Shown one piece after another: positions 1 through 11,713 of a DNA stretch of 64,000 bases. The position numbers were made by a program, and so were the translations under genes. Numbering within the stretch: position 1 is the first letter of the stretch; each line of letters opens with the position of its first letter. Below the pieces are notes generated by a model. That model made no database searches. It worked only from the letters and a program-made list of their open reading frames with translations, and was not told the origin of the DNA. The stretch is from Hirsutella rhossiliensis. Its lineage: Eukaryota; Ascomycota; Sordariomycetes; Hypocreales; Ophiocordycipitaceae. The stretch is taken from assembly GCF_020360975.1 (NCBI RefSeq), contig NW_025408680.1:1922001-1986000 (forward strand), in the 5' to 3' direction.

Positions 1-2096
1 CGGCCATAACCCGACGTCTCGCGATCACAGCCATGCTGCGCCTGCCTACTACGATGGTCCCTCGCCCCAACATGCCCTAGATTCATCCTCATCCACCTCG
101 AGTCGCTCACGGGGCTATCATGATTACGGCGCCCCCGGGCCCATGCCACCCCGCCACGGCGAGTATGGCCGTCACGGCGAGTATGGCTACCACGACACGG
201 GCGGTCCTTACGGAGGCGCCGGCAACGGAACTACCGCGTATGCACCGCAGCGTATTCCCAACAACATCACCCCGGGTGCTGACAATTTCAGCGCATCTGC
301 CGCGGGCGGCATGGCCGGCTTAGCCTACGACGTCGCCGATTACAGCACGCCTGGCCCCGGCTCCGACCCCATGCACCCGATCGGCCAAATCCCCCCGCCC
401 CCATCCCGAGCCCTCCGTCCGGATGCCCCGCGCCAGCCAATGTCCCCTTACGGCGGCGGTGCCTCGTACGACCCATACATCGGCCGTGGCCAAGATTCTC
501 ACTCGAATCTGAATCCCTTTGGCACACCACCCGCCACACATTCGCCGTCGAGGAGCATGAACAGCTTCGGCCGCCCGAGCTCTCTGGCCGACGACCCGTA
601 TCAGTCTTATTCGAGCAATCCCCGGCATGATGCCGTCGATGTTGGCCTCGTCGACCCTCACGACATTGAAGACGATGGAGACGACGGCCTGAACTACTCG
701 AGGCGCCCTCAACGGACATCCCTGTTCAGCCGGCCCAACTCGGACCGAAACGCCAAGTCTGGCGCGAGAGCAGCGGCGGTTGGGGTGGCCGCGGGTGCGG
801 GTGCAGGCGCTGCCTCGCGAGGACTCATGGGTAACAAAGGTACGTGGCACGAGCAAATCAAGCGCCTGGCCCAAACTAACAAGCGCGACTGAACCAGGTC
901 CTGATGGTGCCACCCGCGCCTTGGATGCTGGTGCAAGCCAGGAAAAGCCGTCAGCCTGGCTGGCGCAGCAAAAAGGCCATAGCAAGACGTGCAAATGGGT
1001 CACCATCATTCTCGTCTTCCTCGTCATCGTCGGGGCCATTGTCGGAGGTGTCGTCGGCGCTCTTGTGGCCGGGAATAGGAGAGGCAAGGGGGGCAGCTCG
1101 GATTCTGCCTCAGACGACGCCAAGGAAAACGGCGATCTCAACATCAACAGCAAGGAGATCAAGGCACTCATGAACGACCCTAATCTACACAAGGTCTTTC
1201 CCGGCATGGACTATACCCCGTACAAGACCCAATACCCCGACTGCATGTCGGATCCCCCTTCGCAAAACAACGTCACGCGCGACGTGGCGGTGCTCAGCCA
1301 GCTCACCAACAAGATTCGTCTCTACGGCACCGACTGCAACCAGACCGAGATGGTCATCCATGCCGTCAAGCAGCTCAAACTGGAAAAGGACGTCAAGATA
1401 TGGTTGGGGGTATGGCAGGACAAGAACGAGACGACCAACTCACGGCAGCTGGCGCAGATGTGGACCATCCTCGATCAGTACGGTGCCGAGCCTTTTGAGG
1501 GACTCATCGTTGCCAACGAGATTCTCTTCCGAAAAGAAATGACCATTTCGTCTCTGGCAACTGTTCTCAGTGACGTGCGCAAGAACCTCACATCCAAGAA
1601 CATCAACCTCCCGGTCGCCACGTCTGACCTGGGTGACGACTGGACGACGGAGCTCGCCAAGGACAGCGACTACGTCATGGCCAACATCCATCCGTTCTTT
1701 GCCGGTGTCTCTGCCGAAACCGCTGCTTCGTGGACTTGGTCCTTTTGGGAAGGCAGGGACGGCCAATTCTGGAAAACGGACAAGAACAAGAACGTTATAG
1801 CAGAAACGGGGTGGCCCAGCGACGGCGGCAAGAACTGTGGCCAGGCTCAGACAACCTCGTGCGACCCTGGCTCCGTAGCTGGCATCAAGGAGATGAACCG
1901 CTTCATGGACGACTGGGTCTGCCAGGCGCTGAGCAACGGCACCCAATACTTCTGGTTCGAGGCCTTTGATGAGCCGTGGAAGATTCGATTCAACGAAAAG
2001 GGCAAGGAATGGGAAGACAAGTGGGGGCTCATGGACATCGATCGCAAGCTCAAGAACGGCGTCAAGATTCCCGACTGTGGCGGCAAGACGGTTTGA
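1..2096 (+). CDS. btgC: GH17 glucan endo-1,3-beta-glucosidase, type II membrane protein (5' partial)
   Basis: Predicted cell-wall beta-1,3-glucanase acting at the cell surface. The frame is open from base 2, so the start lies left of the window. Exon 1 ends at 839, intron 840-897 (GTACGT...CCAG, with CTAAC branch site), and exon 2 runs 898-2096; the junction codon reads G|GT. The N-terminal part is a long Pro/Gly/Ser/Tyr-rich, probably disordered cytosolic tail, followed by one hydrophobic segment (KTCKWVTIILVFLVIVGAIV, about 987-1050) and then an extracellular GH17 barrel. The presumed acid/base Glu is in VANEILFR (GAG at 1518-1520) and the nucleophile in AETGWPSDGG (GAA at 1803-1805). Tail, single TM and GH17 domain in that order match the btgC family rather than secreted GH17 enzymes. 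The stop TGA is followed by the convergent SRR1-type gene. Confidence 0.9.
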
Positions 2097-2974
2097 TAGC
2101 TGGCATCTGGCGACACCCAACTGCACATGGATTGTCCATGGGCCCAGCCAGTCTCCTGCAACGGGAAGCATCGCCGGCCCATGCTGCTGCATAGATGACG
2201 ATATACGCGGTCCGGGCGGTCCATTGCAGCCGCCTTTTGAATCTGGGTTTGTCCTGATTCGCTACTGTTCACCTCATATCCGGCGTCGTTGGAGTTCCAG
2301 GAACTGGCCTTTTTTTCACGGTGCATGATTCAGATGGGGTTTGAGATTTAGCGTGTCGCGCTCTTGGATTCTGTCGTCTGTTGTTCTCGACTCATGCACG
2401 TCATCGAGCGGGATGCAGGCCAGAAGAGGCAAGGGTGACATGGGGCGTGAGATTATTGTGGGAGTGCAAGGCACGGCTGCGCGACGAGAGTCGGGCATAA
2501 TTCTTGGAGCCAGGGGGATGTGAAAAGGATGTGGAGAATGATGCTGTATTAAATGAAGATAGACGCGCCATGATATGAGGACTACGTGGGATTGAGAGCG
2601 AGTCGCGCGATCAATCCACTCGACGCCTTTTGCTTCCTCATCTGCATCCCTTAGTGCATCCGTTTATAGAGGCTATAGGGCAACCCTCCCAGTTATGGTA
2701 TACCTCGGGACAAACAGCCGTCCCGTTGCCCGACGCCACGCGCTGAGAGGTTTGCCGCACAATGGCAGTCCGGTCCAGCCCCGCTACCTTAAGGCGGATG
2801 AGCAAGATGAAGCTTCTAGAGGTCGCAGACTTGACAGCTTCGTGCCGCCTGGACATTCAGTGTGGCGATTAGACTTCCCAGGACAGCCCGTTGGCCCCGA
2901 TGCTTTTTTTTGGCAACGATCATCGACGTCGTCCATCGCTGTGTCCACTGCTTTTGGAAAGGCAGAAGCTCCGT
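2097..2974. other. Intergenic, convergent 3' regions
   Basis: Between two convergent genes. I see only short chance ORFs and no RNA gene; it should hold both 3' UTRs and terminators. Confidence 0.6.
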
Positions 2975-4004
2975 TCAAGTGACGCTCTCAGCCTTTGTCT
3001 CGGGTGGAAGGGTGTCGTGTTGGTGGTGTTTGCTCGTCTGGTCTGTTAGACTCGTTGCGGGCTGGGCGGGGGCGGACGCAGCGGAACGCCAGTAGACGGA
3101 CGTGCTTGAAAAGGCGGTGCTGGACGAGTCTTGAGGAAAGGCGGCCTTTGCATAGGTCCGTTCCATCTCTTCGAGGTGGAGCAGGTCGGGTGACTCCGAG
3201 AGCGAGAACCTGCGGGAGAGTTGTTCAGCGGGGGGTATGGTGATAATATGGGATGCGGAAATCAAGAGGGAAACGGCACTCACTGATCCCACACGTCCCA
3301 GCCCGTGCCGACGAAGAGAGCAGGCAAGTGGTTCCGCAGGGCCATGGCGTAGATGGGGCGGTAGAGATGGATGCCGAAGAGGAAGGTGTCTGGCGTGACG
3401 CGGTCACATGCCTCGGGCGAGTCGACGACGTGGTGTCCCAGGCCGGCGATGAAGTCCCGGTCCGCCGAGGTGAAGACGGGTTCCTGGAAGATGCACGGGA
3501 TGGTTCGGCCCATGTGTTTTTCTGCGTCTGCGTTAGCTCTCGATTTTTCTTATCCAAGCAGGGGGTGCGAAGGGGAGGAGATGGCGGACCGAGCTCGTCG
3601 ACCATGACTAGAAAGGCAATGAGCTGGAGGTAGGTGCGGCGCCTGGCCTCCCAGCCGCCGTCGGGGGGGTCAAAGGAACCGATGCCGAGGCACACGGCGC
3701 GCGAGACCGGGGCGCAGCGGGCGGCGGCAGCGGCTGACTTGGCGGCGAGCACCCGCAGGGCGGCGCAGCAGGGCGACGAGGAGGAGTCCCAGGTGGAGCG
3801 GATGCGGCGGTACTCGGCGGCGATGGCCGGTGGCGAGCGGAGCGGCTGATGAGGAGGAGGATGTGGATGCGGTAGACGGGACAGGGCTCCGGGTCGGGTG
3901 GCGGCGCGGCGGTTCTTGCAGGTCTTGCTGGTCTTTTTGTGCGTGACAAAGGTCCAGTGCTCGGACTCTCGGCCAGCTGTGGGCGACGGCGGGCGTAACG
4001 GCAT
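2975..4004 (-). CDS. SRR1-like domain protein
   Basis: Three-exon gene: 4004-3590, 3521-3284, 3209-2975, with introns 3589-3522 (GTCC...GCAG, GCTAAC branch) and 3283-3210 (GTGAGT...GCAG). The spliced product is 295 aa. The N-terminus has a WTFVTHKK stretch as in SRR1 proteins; the SRR1 core contains CLGIGSF, a QLIAFLVMVDEL helix, then across intron 1 EKHMGRTIPCIFQEPVFT, ADRDFIAGLGHHVVD and the hallmark LPALFVGTGWDVWDQ. SRR1 is known from plant light signalling and clock work; fungal members are mostly uncharacterised, and I do not infer a reaction. The C-terminal exon (LHLEEMERTYAKAAF onward) is low complexity and less certain. The ATG at 4004 is the furthest in-frame start. Confidence 0.82.
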
Positions 4005-5319
4005 TGCGGAGGGTTGGTTGAAGCCGCGATGTCTGGATGCACCGACTTGTCAAGCTGGGGAGGGCATTTGATGGGGAGCCCGTGAGCGGGAAGCCCCACG
4101 CGACTCGTCAAGGGTCTGGCATTGCTAGATGCTCTTTCTCTCCTTGTCTCCGCCACATGTCATGAAATAGAGTGAGGCGGTGGTCTGTTGGGCATGAGGT
4201 CTGGAGTCGGGGAATTTTTCACGAGCTCCTCGGTATAGGGTAAGCTGATGGGGTGAGAAGACCTTGGCACGACGTTGCCGGGATGATGGCCTGGACAAGG
4301 ACTCCGAGGTCGCTCAGTAAACGCAAATAATTTTTGGTCTTTCTTTCCGGCGAAGCTATAACGCCATAAAAGCAAGCTGTGATTCTCCGAGCACGGCAAG
4401 ACAAGCTGATGGCAGAATAGGTAGCGACAGCCGTCAAATGTCTGTTCGCTCCTCGTGCCAGTCGGGGGTTGTATTGCCGAGCTTTGCCCGAACTGCGCCA
4501 GACTTTCCGCCCCTTTGCGCCTGCGATCGCCTTTCTCCTCCCCATCCTCCTCCTCCTCCCTCCTCAGAATCCCCACGCACAAGTTGGTCGTTCGTCGCCG
4601 CCGCCGCTCGTGATTGGCTCGTGGCCGTCTTTAGCTGCCGTCGCATCCCCTCTCCACTTCAACGACTGCCCGGGCGCTTAGCAACGTCTGTCCAACCACA
4701 CGCCGTCGGCCAGGACGATGCAGTGGCACGCAGAACTTGCTCGACGGCGCTTACACGCATCTGGCCCATGCTCATTGGCTGGCCTCGTGCATTCGCCTCG
4801 TCGACCAAAATCTCATCCCCGGTCGCTGGCATTTGCCCGCCGAACTGTGTGTGTTCTGCCGTGCCGCACACCTCTTCTTGGCCCTTTTCGCCGCCCTGCT
4901 GCTGCTGCCGTGCACCATGGCGCGCGGCGCCCGCACCTCGTCCGATTCGTCGTCTTCGCCGTCTAGGGACCCGTTGGCCATGGACCCGGTCAGACGAAAT
5001 CACTAAAACTTGGGACTCCCTCCGCTCTCACCCTGCGCCGTCTTTCGTCTTTCCTCGCTGAAGAGAAGCCGTAGCATCATGATTTGCACCTGCAGCGGCT
5101 GAGCTCTGAGCTACCCCCGGACCCTCACACGTCTGCCTCGGCATCCATCGAGCTTGCTGCTTCAAACCGCCACCTCGCCCGCGGCATCACCTATCCGCGC
5201 AACAGGAGCTGCTTACGGCACATCCAATCGGCCAGGCGCCAGCAGCGAGTGCACGCCTCGAGAGCGCCATCGCATGAAAAGCGGCTGTAGCGCCTGAACC
5301 TCCCTCCACAACACAAGCC
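4005..5319. promoter_or_regulatory. Divergent promoter region between SRR1-like (-) and BIM1-like (+) genes
   Basis: About 1.3 kb separating two divergently transcribed genes. It has strong pyrimidine tracts (around 4,530-4,570 and 4,990-5,060) typical of filamentous fungal promoters. ORFs of up to 207 codons here have biased composition and no recognisable domain, so I treat them as chance. Confidence 0.5.
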
Positions 5320-6101
5320 ATGGCCGGCCATCCCCGGGCCATGCTGTCCCGTGTACTCGTAGCCTTGGCCCTCGCGACCCTCGCCTCGGCTCACAGCGTC
5401 ATCACCTATCCCGGCTGGCGGGGCAACAATCTCATTACAAACGAGACCTACCCTTATGGCATGCAGTGGATATATCCCTGTAAGTCCACCCGGCCCCTCT
5501 CCGCAGACTGCCTTCCTCAGACTGATCCGGCCCTCGACCAGGCGGCGGCACCACGTTGACGAAAAACCGCACCTACTGGCCCACGACGGGCGGCGCCGTC
5601 GCCTTCCAGCCCGGCTGGTTTCGCGGCCACGCCAACGCCCTCATCTACGTCAACCTCGGCCTCGGCTCCGAGGGCCCCGACGGCGGCCCCATCAACATGT
5701 CCAACCCCATGGTTCACCCCTTCCAGCTCATCGGCCCGACAAACAACCCCTTCCCGGGCACCGTCTGCCTTCCCCAGGTGCCCCTGCCCGCCAACACGAC
5801 GGTCAAGGCCGGCGACAAGGCCACCATCCAGGTCGTCGAGCTGGCCCAGCACGGCGCCGCCCTCTACTCGTGTGTCGACATCATCTTTGCCGACCCCGGC
5901 GACTCGCGCATCGCCATCATCAACGAGACAAACTGCTACAACTCGACAGACTTGGGCTTCGCTGACATGTACACAATCACCACAAAACAGCCCCATACCG
6001 AAAGTGCCGTTCCGTCGGGGGCCGTCGAGGCGGCACGGGCCCTCGGCTGGGCGGGCTGCCTGCCGCTGCTGCTCCTCGGCTGCCTCGGGACGCTGCTGTG
6101 A
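5320..6101 (+). CDS. Copper acquisition factor BIM1-like (X325, LPMO-like fold) GPI protein
   Basis: Exons 5320-5479 and 5542-6101, intron 5480-5541 (GTAAGT...CCAG), giving 239 aa. A signal peptide ends ...LATLASA with predicted cleavage before His25 (mature HSVITYPGWRGNN), the N-terminal His needed for a copper-binding histidine-brace-like site. The core includes YGMQWIYPCGGG (the Cys codon is split by the intron), PTTGG, WFRGHANALIYVNLGLG, MVHPFQLIGPTNNPFPGTVC and CVDIIFADPG. The tail ends in a hydrophobic stretch (CLPLLLLGCLGTLL) after a small-residue region, fitting a GPI anchor. The family resembles lytic polysaccharide monooxygenases but is tied to copper uptake or cell-wall roles rather than polysaccharide oxidation. 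A second in-frame ATG (codon 8) could also serve as start. Confidence 0.87.
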
Positions 6102-6728
6102 GAAATAACCTGCACAAGCTCCACGCAGCCTTGAGAAGCGGGCGTGGCGTTACACCACCTGCCGAGCAGGTGCCTGGCAATGCGCCTCTGTAACAAACGA
6201 ACCATCATTCTTGCCATGATTACGCGCACACAGCCACAAACGCACACGTACATACACACGTCTCTCACAGATGACGCGCGGCGGCCATGATGTCGATGCA
6301 GAATGGGGGCGCACAAATTTAGGGTCAAGGACAACCTGCCGGGCCGATTTCTTGGATATTAACCACGCTGGGAGGACCGCTGCTGAGCCCATTGGCGCAG
6401 GCTCGATTTCCGAAAGCGCTTCTTTTTGTTCCCATACCATGTTCATTCGGGGGCATAACCCATGAGAGGACTCGGTAGGAGATCCCTCAAGCACGGGTTT
6501 TTCTTCTTCTTCGGCCTCTGCGGCTTGGGGGCACACAATAGCAATGAGTCTTTCATTCATTCAATCCATCACGCGGTGAATAGAGGCCTTGGTCGAGGCA
6601 GCAAGCAGCTCAACGTGCAGGCTGCCCTCCTGCAAGCTAATGACATGTGTATTGATGTTGCTGCTGTAGTCGCCCCTTAACTTAACCTGCCCATCGCTCA
6701 CCCGCGAAACCAAATACCGCCAGTCCCC
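6102..6728. other. Intergenic, convergent 3' regions
   Basis: Gap between the convergent BIM1-like and DOA1 genes. No domain-bearing ORF seen. Confidence 0.55.
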
Positions 6729-9174
6729 TCATCGCGTCAGGCTCAGGCACTCGTCGGCCACGCCCTGCACCCTCTCCTCCGCGCACCGACCCTTGGCGGC
6801 GTGGATCCACTCGGCAACATTTAGCCCGCCGGCCGCCTGCGCCGTGTCCCCCAGGACCGTGCCGAGTGCCACGAGCGCGCGGTACAGGACCTCGGCGTCG
6901 GCCTGGTCCTTGAGTGCCGCGCCGGCGAGGGCGACGAGGCGCCGCCGCTGGGTGGAGGAGAGCAGCTTCTCCCGCTGCGCGAGGACGGCAAAGTTGACGA
7001 GCGACGTGGTCAGCGCGATGAGGACGTTGCGGTTCGACCTGCCCACGGGCTCGCCGCCGTCGATACCCGCGAGGCGCTCGAGAAAGGCAAGGGCCTTGTC
7101 GGCCTGCCCGCTGGCGAGGCTGCGGCCGTCGGCCGACCCAAATAGGTTGGCAACGGTCCGCGCGCCCATCATGGCCGCGTTTTCGCCGGGCGCCTCGCCG
7201 CTGGGGACCGACGAGCCAATGACCACGTCTAGTAGTGTCTTGCCCTGGAGGCCCGAGTACTGTGCTGCGAGGGGATACCTGGCTACGCAGCGGAGGACGT
7301 CCAGGCCCGGCAGCCGATCGCTGTACGGCCATTGCGTGACGATTCGGACAACCAACTCGAGCGCCTGGGAGGTGATTGGCTTCGCGGCTTCGAGCGCCTC
7401 CCGGAGTGACCGCAGCGCCGACTCCTCGCCGGGATTCAGAGCAGCGTCCTTGCGCCCGGACGAAACCATATTCTTGTTGATGCCGAGGAGCTTTGTGAAG
7501 ATGGCTGCGGCAGCTTTTGATTAGCACGGAAGATGCCTTGTTCTTCAGCGAAACTCTCTTACCTTCGTACTTGGCCGCCGAAATGCTCAGGTACTCCTTT
7601 TGGGGAAGCACCCGCGCTTGAGGCTGCGGCGCTTCCCCGGGCCGGTAGCGGGACTCGGTGCCGTAGGGGTCTGGCCCGCCGGGCTGGGATGTCTGACCCA
7701 GCGTCGCGCCCTTTGTGTTTTCGGTGATGAAGTTGGCCACGCTGTCCAGGTAGCTCAGGGGAAGCTCGTTGTCGCCGAGGAATTTGGTAGCTCGCTCGTA
7801 CGGATTCTCGGAGAGGTTGTACGGAAGCTTGAGGGGAGGCTTGCCATCTTCAATGTCGACGTCAAAGACAAAGTCGTACGACTGTCCGTTGTATTCCACC
7901 TTCTTGCCGGTGCTGCCGACGGCGTCGACGACGGTGCCTACGCTTATCCATTGCTGCTGGCCTACCGACCACTGGTGAGCAGTCACGTTGCCATTGCTTT
8001 CCTTGATCATTTGTACCTGACCCTCCTTGGTGCCCGACTTGGCCGTGAGGAACTCGGGGCCGGGGAGCTTCTCCTTGTTGATGTTGCCAACCTGCTGCTG
8101 GGGGATAGACGAGGACTTGACCGACTCTTCAAACTGCGTCAGAGTCTCCTGGTCGGCGACTTGGTCCGGACGACGGGTGAAGACGCGAGCAACACCATCA
8201 CTGGCGCCACTGACGATGTCGCCGGTATCAGGGTTGGCCGCAACCGCCCAGACGGAGATAGCCGGATGGGTGATTGTCTGCACACACTCCAAGCCTCTCC
8301 ATATCCTGACGGTTCGATCCTCACCGGCACTGACGAGCTCGCCCGAGGGCAAGGTTGCCAAGCAATAGACAAAGCTTTCGTGGCCGTGGAGCTCGCCGAC
8401 TTGTTGTCCATTCAGCTTCCACAGCCTCACAGTGCCATCGTTGCTAGCACTTGCAATGTCGGCGCCACTCGCGTGACCGCTCGGGACCCTGCATAGCGCT
8501 CTCACGACGTCGGGGGTGTGGATTGTTGATTTTGGCATGACCTCGCCGCTGGTGGATCGGCTCAGGTCGAATACTCGGATGCTCTTGTCTGCGCAGCCAG
8601 TAACAACCGTCTTGTCATCCAGGGCCACGACGCCCCAGACAGACATGCCCTCGTGGCCTCCTAGCATGAGCCTCGTCTCCCACTGATTAAGGTCCCAGAC
8701 GCGAGCCTGCCCGTCCCACCCTCCGGAAACGAGATAGGTACCGTTGGGGGACACGTCCAGGGCGCAGACATTGTGCGAGTGCCCGATGAGGAGGCGCTCG
8801 GCGTGGTCAGCCGAGGACGAGCGCGGCGACTTGACCTCAATGACGGTGTCCTTGCCGCCCGAGACGACCAGGCCGTCTGGCCGCCCTTTTGATGGTGGAA
8901 AAAAGGTCAAGGAGTTGATGTATTCCGATCCCCGGCTTATCACAGTGCCCTCGAAGGACGGCGGTGGCTTGGGACCGCGGCGCCAGAGGCGTACAGTGCA
9001 GTCTCTGGACGCGGAGAGGACGAAGTTGTCGGAGGGAAAACAAACGGCTCGTACCTAGGAGCGAGGGTGTTAGCCATCTCAGATGCGGCAGAGTGTCTGA
9101 GAGATGGAAAAGTGTTGACGGACATCAGCTTCGTGGCCCATGAGTTGCGCCGACAGCTTGAAGTCGCCCGCCAT
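6729..9174 (-). CDS. DOA1: DOA1/UFD3 (PLAA family) ubiquitin-binding Cdc48 cofactor
   Basis: Three exons: 9174-9124 (17 codons, MAGDFKLSAQLMGHEAD), 9054-7563, 7504-6729; introns 9123-9055 (ends CCTAG) and 7562-7505 (GTAAGA...GCAG). The product is 772 aa, near the usual length. An N-terminal WD40 propeller starts in exon 1 and continues with VLSASRDCTVRLW, LVSGGWDGQARVWD and LVSAGEDRTVRIWRG. A central PFU ubiquitin-binding domain follows (LPGPEFL, GQSYDFVFDVDIEDG), then a C-terminal PUL armadillo domain (AIFTKLLGINKNM across intron 2, NRNVLIALTTSLVNFAVL). DOA1 binds ubiquitin and the Cdc48/p97 C-terminus in ubiquitin recycling and organelle quality control. The last few codons past PUL are ordinary, and the stop is at 6731-6729. 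Confidence 0.95.
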
Positions 9175-10483
9175 CGTAGGCGCCGCTCACACGATTTGCT
9201 CTCGATTCCCCCACAAGGCTAACCGGGCAGAAGCTTGGCGACCAAGAGAACGAAACGTGCAAATTTGAGGGCGGTCGGCTTCGACGGAGCAGGAATGGCT
9301 CTGGACGACGAGCAAGGGCGATGGTGATTGACGACCGAGGTATACGGTGAGGGGACCAGGGCACGGCGGAGCGTCAAGGTGAGATGCGAAGAGGAAGCGC
9401 CAGGGCAGAGTTCGAAAAGCAGTGCCTCGGCTCTTCGGTGTTTTGAATTGCGGACGTCAATGGAAGCAAGTGGACGCTGCTTAGTGAGATGGTGATGCTG
9501 GGACATGACAGCTAAGCTACCTAAGGTAGTAGGTACCCCGCCTCCAGGGACAACATGAGACATGAGCGTTGGCCTGTCAGCGGCAATCCACAGCCATAGC
9601 CGATGGACACCACGGGTACGCAGTTGTGGTTACGATGCCTCTCGAACGCATCGACAGCAGGTCCATGTCTGCCCATCACCTGAGAAAAAAATCCATTCTA
9701 TAAGGAGTTACAAGACTATTAAAGGCAAGGTATATACCCACAGCTAAGGACATTCAAGAGAGAAGCTTATGTCGCTGCTCTGTAGACAGTCCTGGTGCCG
9801 AGATGATGATCCATGCGACATTGATAAGCCGATAAGACCTTGCCCCTCCTCCCTAGGCGGCAGGTACCTAGGCCTGTAGGCCCCCGAAACTGCCCCGCCG
9901 ACGAGAAACCTCAAAACCTCCCTTGTCCCACTGCCACTTGCACTTCCCGCCTCTTTCACCTCTCTCTCCCTGCCTCCGCCATCGCCACGTCTTCAGGCAA
10001 TCGCTTCCTTTTTGGCAAGCAGTCATTCACTTCAGCTCTCGTGACCCTTCATCTCCCGTCAAGGCTTACCTTGGCTCGTTTCAGCCGCCACTCGCAGCCG
10101 CCTTGCGCTTCGACGAAACCGCTTCTTCGCGATTCGCTGAACCTGGCAGGCCGCCTCGCCCTGTTGTGAGCTCGAGACACGCCCGCCTACCCCGACTTCG
10201 CAATACCGCAGTTCGGCTGTTGCAAACTCTCACCCGCGACATTCACAACCGTTCGGAGGTGTCGGGCGCACCCGCTCCTTTCATCATTTGACTTCACGCT
10301 GCGAATACACACCCCAATCACGACACGCCCTGCCATCTGCCTTTGCCTTGCTCTCTGAACATAACCTCCGCGTCCCTCGGTTGTGCCATCGGCATAATCG
10401 AATCTTTGCACCGTACACCCTCACCAGCTGCGCCTCTCGCACACACGCCGCCGACGTCGTGCATTCGCCCCCACTCGACAGCC
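9175..10483. promoter_or_regulatory. Divergent promoter region, DOA1 (-) and STRAP-like (+)
   Basis: 1.3 kb between divergent housekeeping-type genes. It contains CT-rich tracts near 9,945-9,975 and repeated CTACCTA/TAGGTA-type words (around 9,515-9,536 and 9,852-9,882). No TATA box stands out. Confidence 0.45.
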
Positions 10484-11713
10484 ATGACGACAGACAGCCC
10501 TCGCAGCTACGTCCCATTGACATGCCATGGCCACTCCCGGCCAGTGCCACACTTTAGCTTTTCCAACCTTGAGAAGGATGGGCAGTATTTCATGATCTCG
10601 GCTTGCAAAGGTTGGCAGCGCAATCTCAAGCGTCGGAGCACACGCTGATCCCACACCAGACGGAAACCCTATGCTTCGTGATGGCATCAACGGAGATTGG
10701 TATTCCCCCCCCCTTCACCAAGCGACTTTTTGTATGCCACCGTCGATGCTTACTGTCGACGCCTTAGGATAGGTACCTTCTTGGGCCACAAGGGCGCCGT
10801 CTGGCAAGCGAGGTTGAGCCCCGACCATACCTACGCTGCCACTGCCTCAGCCGACTTCACCGCGTGCGTTACCACAAAAACCTGCCATTCTGAATCCGAG
10901 GAATAGTCTCGCTGATGGCATAAATTCAGGAAGATCTGGGACACCCACACGGGAGAGCAGCTTGTCACGCTGCAGCACGACCACATTGTCCGGGCCGTTG
11001 CCTACCCCCCCGACAACTCTGATCTCGTGGCTACGGGCGGCATGGAGAAGAAACTCCGCGTCTTCGACCTCGCAGAGCTCACTGCTTCGCACCCCGACAC
11101 TCCCGCCACGATCCCGGCATCTGCCGGCTTTGAAATCGGTGAGGGCGTGCACACCAGCTCCATCAAGTTCATTTGCTGGACCCAAGATCCAAACATTGTC
11201 GTGACGGCATCGGACAAGACTCTTCGCTGGCTCGACCTCCCCAGCCGCGCATGCATCCACCACGAGGTCCTTGATGGAGAGATCAAATCTTGCGAGATGG
11301 TCTCGCTATCGGCCGACTACGCGTCGCCCAACGACCTTGGAGGCGGCAAGCCCGTGCTCGCCGTCGCAGCCGGCAAGACGGCCTACTTTTGGGGTGGTAA
11401 CCGAGCCATGGATGAGCTCAAGCGGATTGCCTTGCCACGCTCTATCGCTAGCGTTGCCCTCGACGTCAAGGGACGCAAGGTGGTGGTGGGGGAAGAGCCC
11501 GGCACTTGGGCCAAGGTCATCCGATACGACGACGAGGTTGAATTGGAGACGCTCAAGGGTCATCATGGCCCAATATGGTCCATTTCGTTTTCCCCCGACG
11601 GCAAACTTTATGCAACCGCTTCGGAAGACGGCACGATCAAGCTGTGGAAGAACTGTGAGGGCCATTATGGACTCTGGAAAGGAGGTGCGAACCAGGAGCG
11701 TTCTGCCGAGTAG
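10484..11713 (+). CDS. STRAP-family WD40 protein (serine-threonine kinase receptor-associated protein homologue)
   Basis: Four exons: 10484-10610, 10660-10699, 10768-10863, 10930-11713; introns 10611-10659 (49 bp), 10700-10767 and 10864-10929, all GT-AG. The product is 348 aa, the usual STRAP length. The frame is confirmed by conserved STRAP blocks spanning each junction: PLTCHGHSRPV, MISACK|DGNPMLRDG, GDW|IGTFLGHKGAVW, ASADFTA|KIWDTHTGEQL, then TGGMEKKLRVFDL and the terminal FSPDGKLYATASEDGTIKLW. It is a seven-bladed propeller scaffold; relatives act with the SMN/Gemin complex or in kinase signalling, and a fungal role is not established. Exons 2 and 3 are too short to appear as separate ORFs. 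Confidence 0.93.

Noticed and set aside
320..1207. 295-codon minus-strand ORF
   Set aside because: Antisense to the GH17 glucanase exons and intron; no domain.
4438..5061. 207-codon plus-strand ORF in the promoter region, and a 114-codon minus ORF opposite it
   Set aside because: Pro/Ser/Arg-biased, no domain, lies in pyrimidine-rich promoter/UTR sequence and overlaps ORFs on the other strand.
7600..8496. 298-codon plus-strand ORF
   Set aside because: Antisense shadow of the DOA1 WD40/PFU exon; composition is explained by GC-rich third positions.
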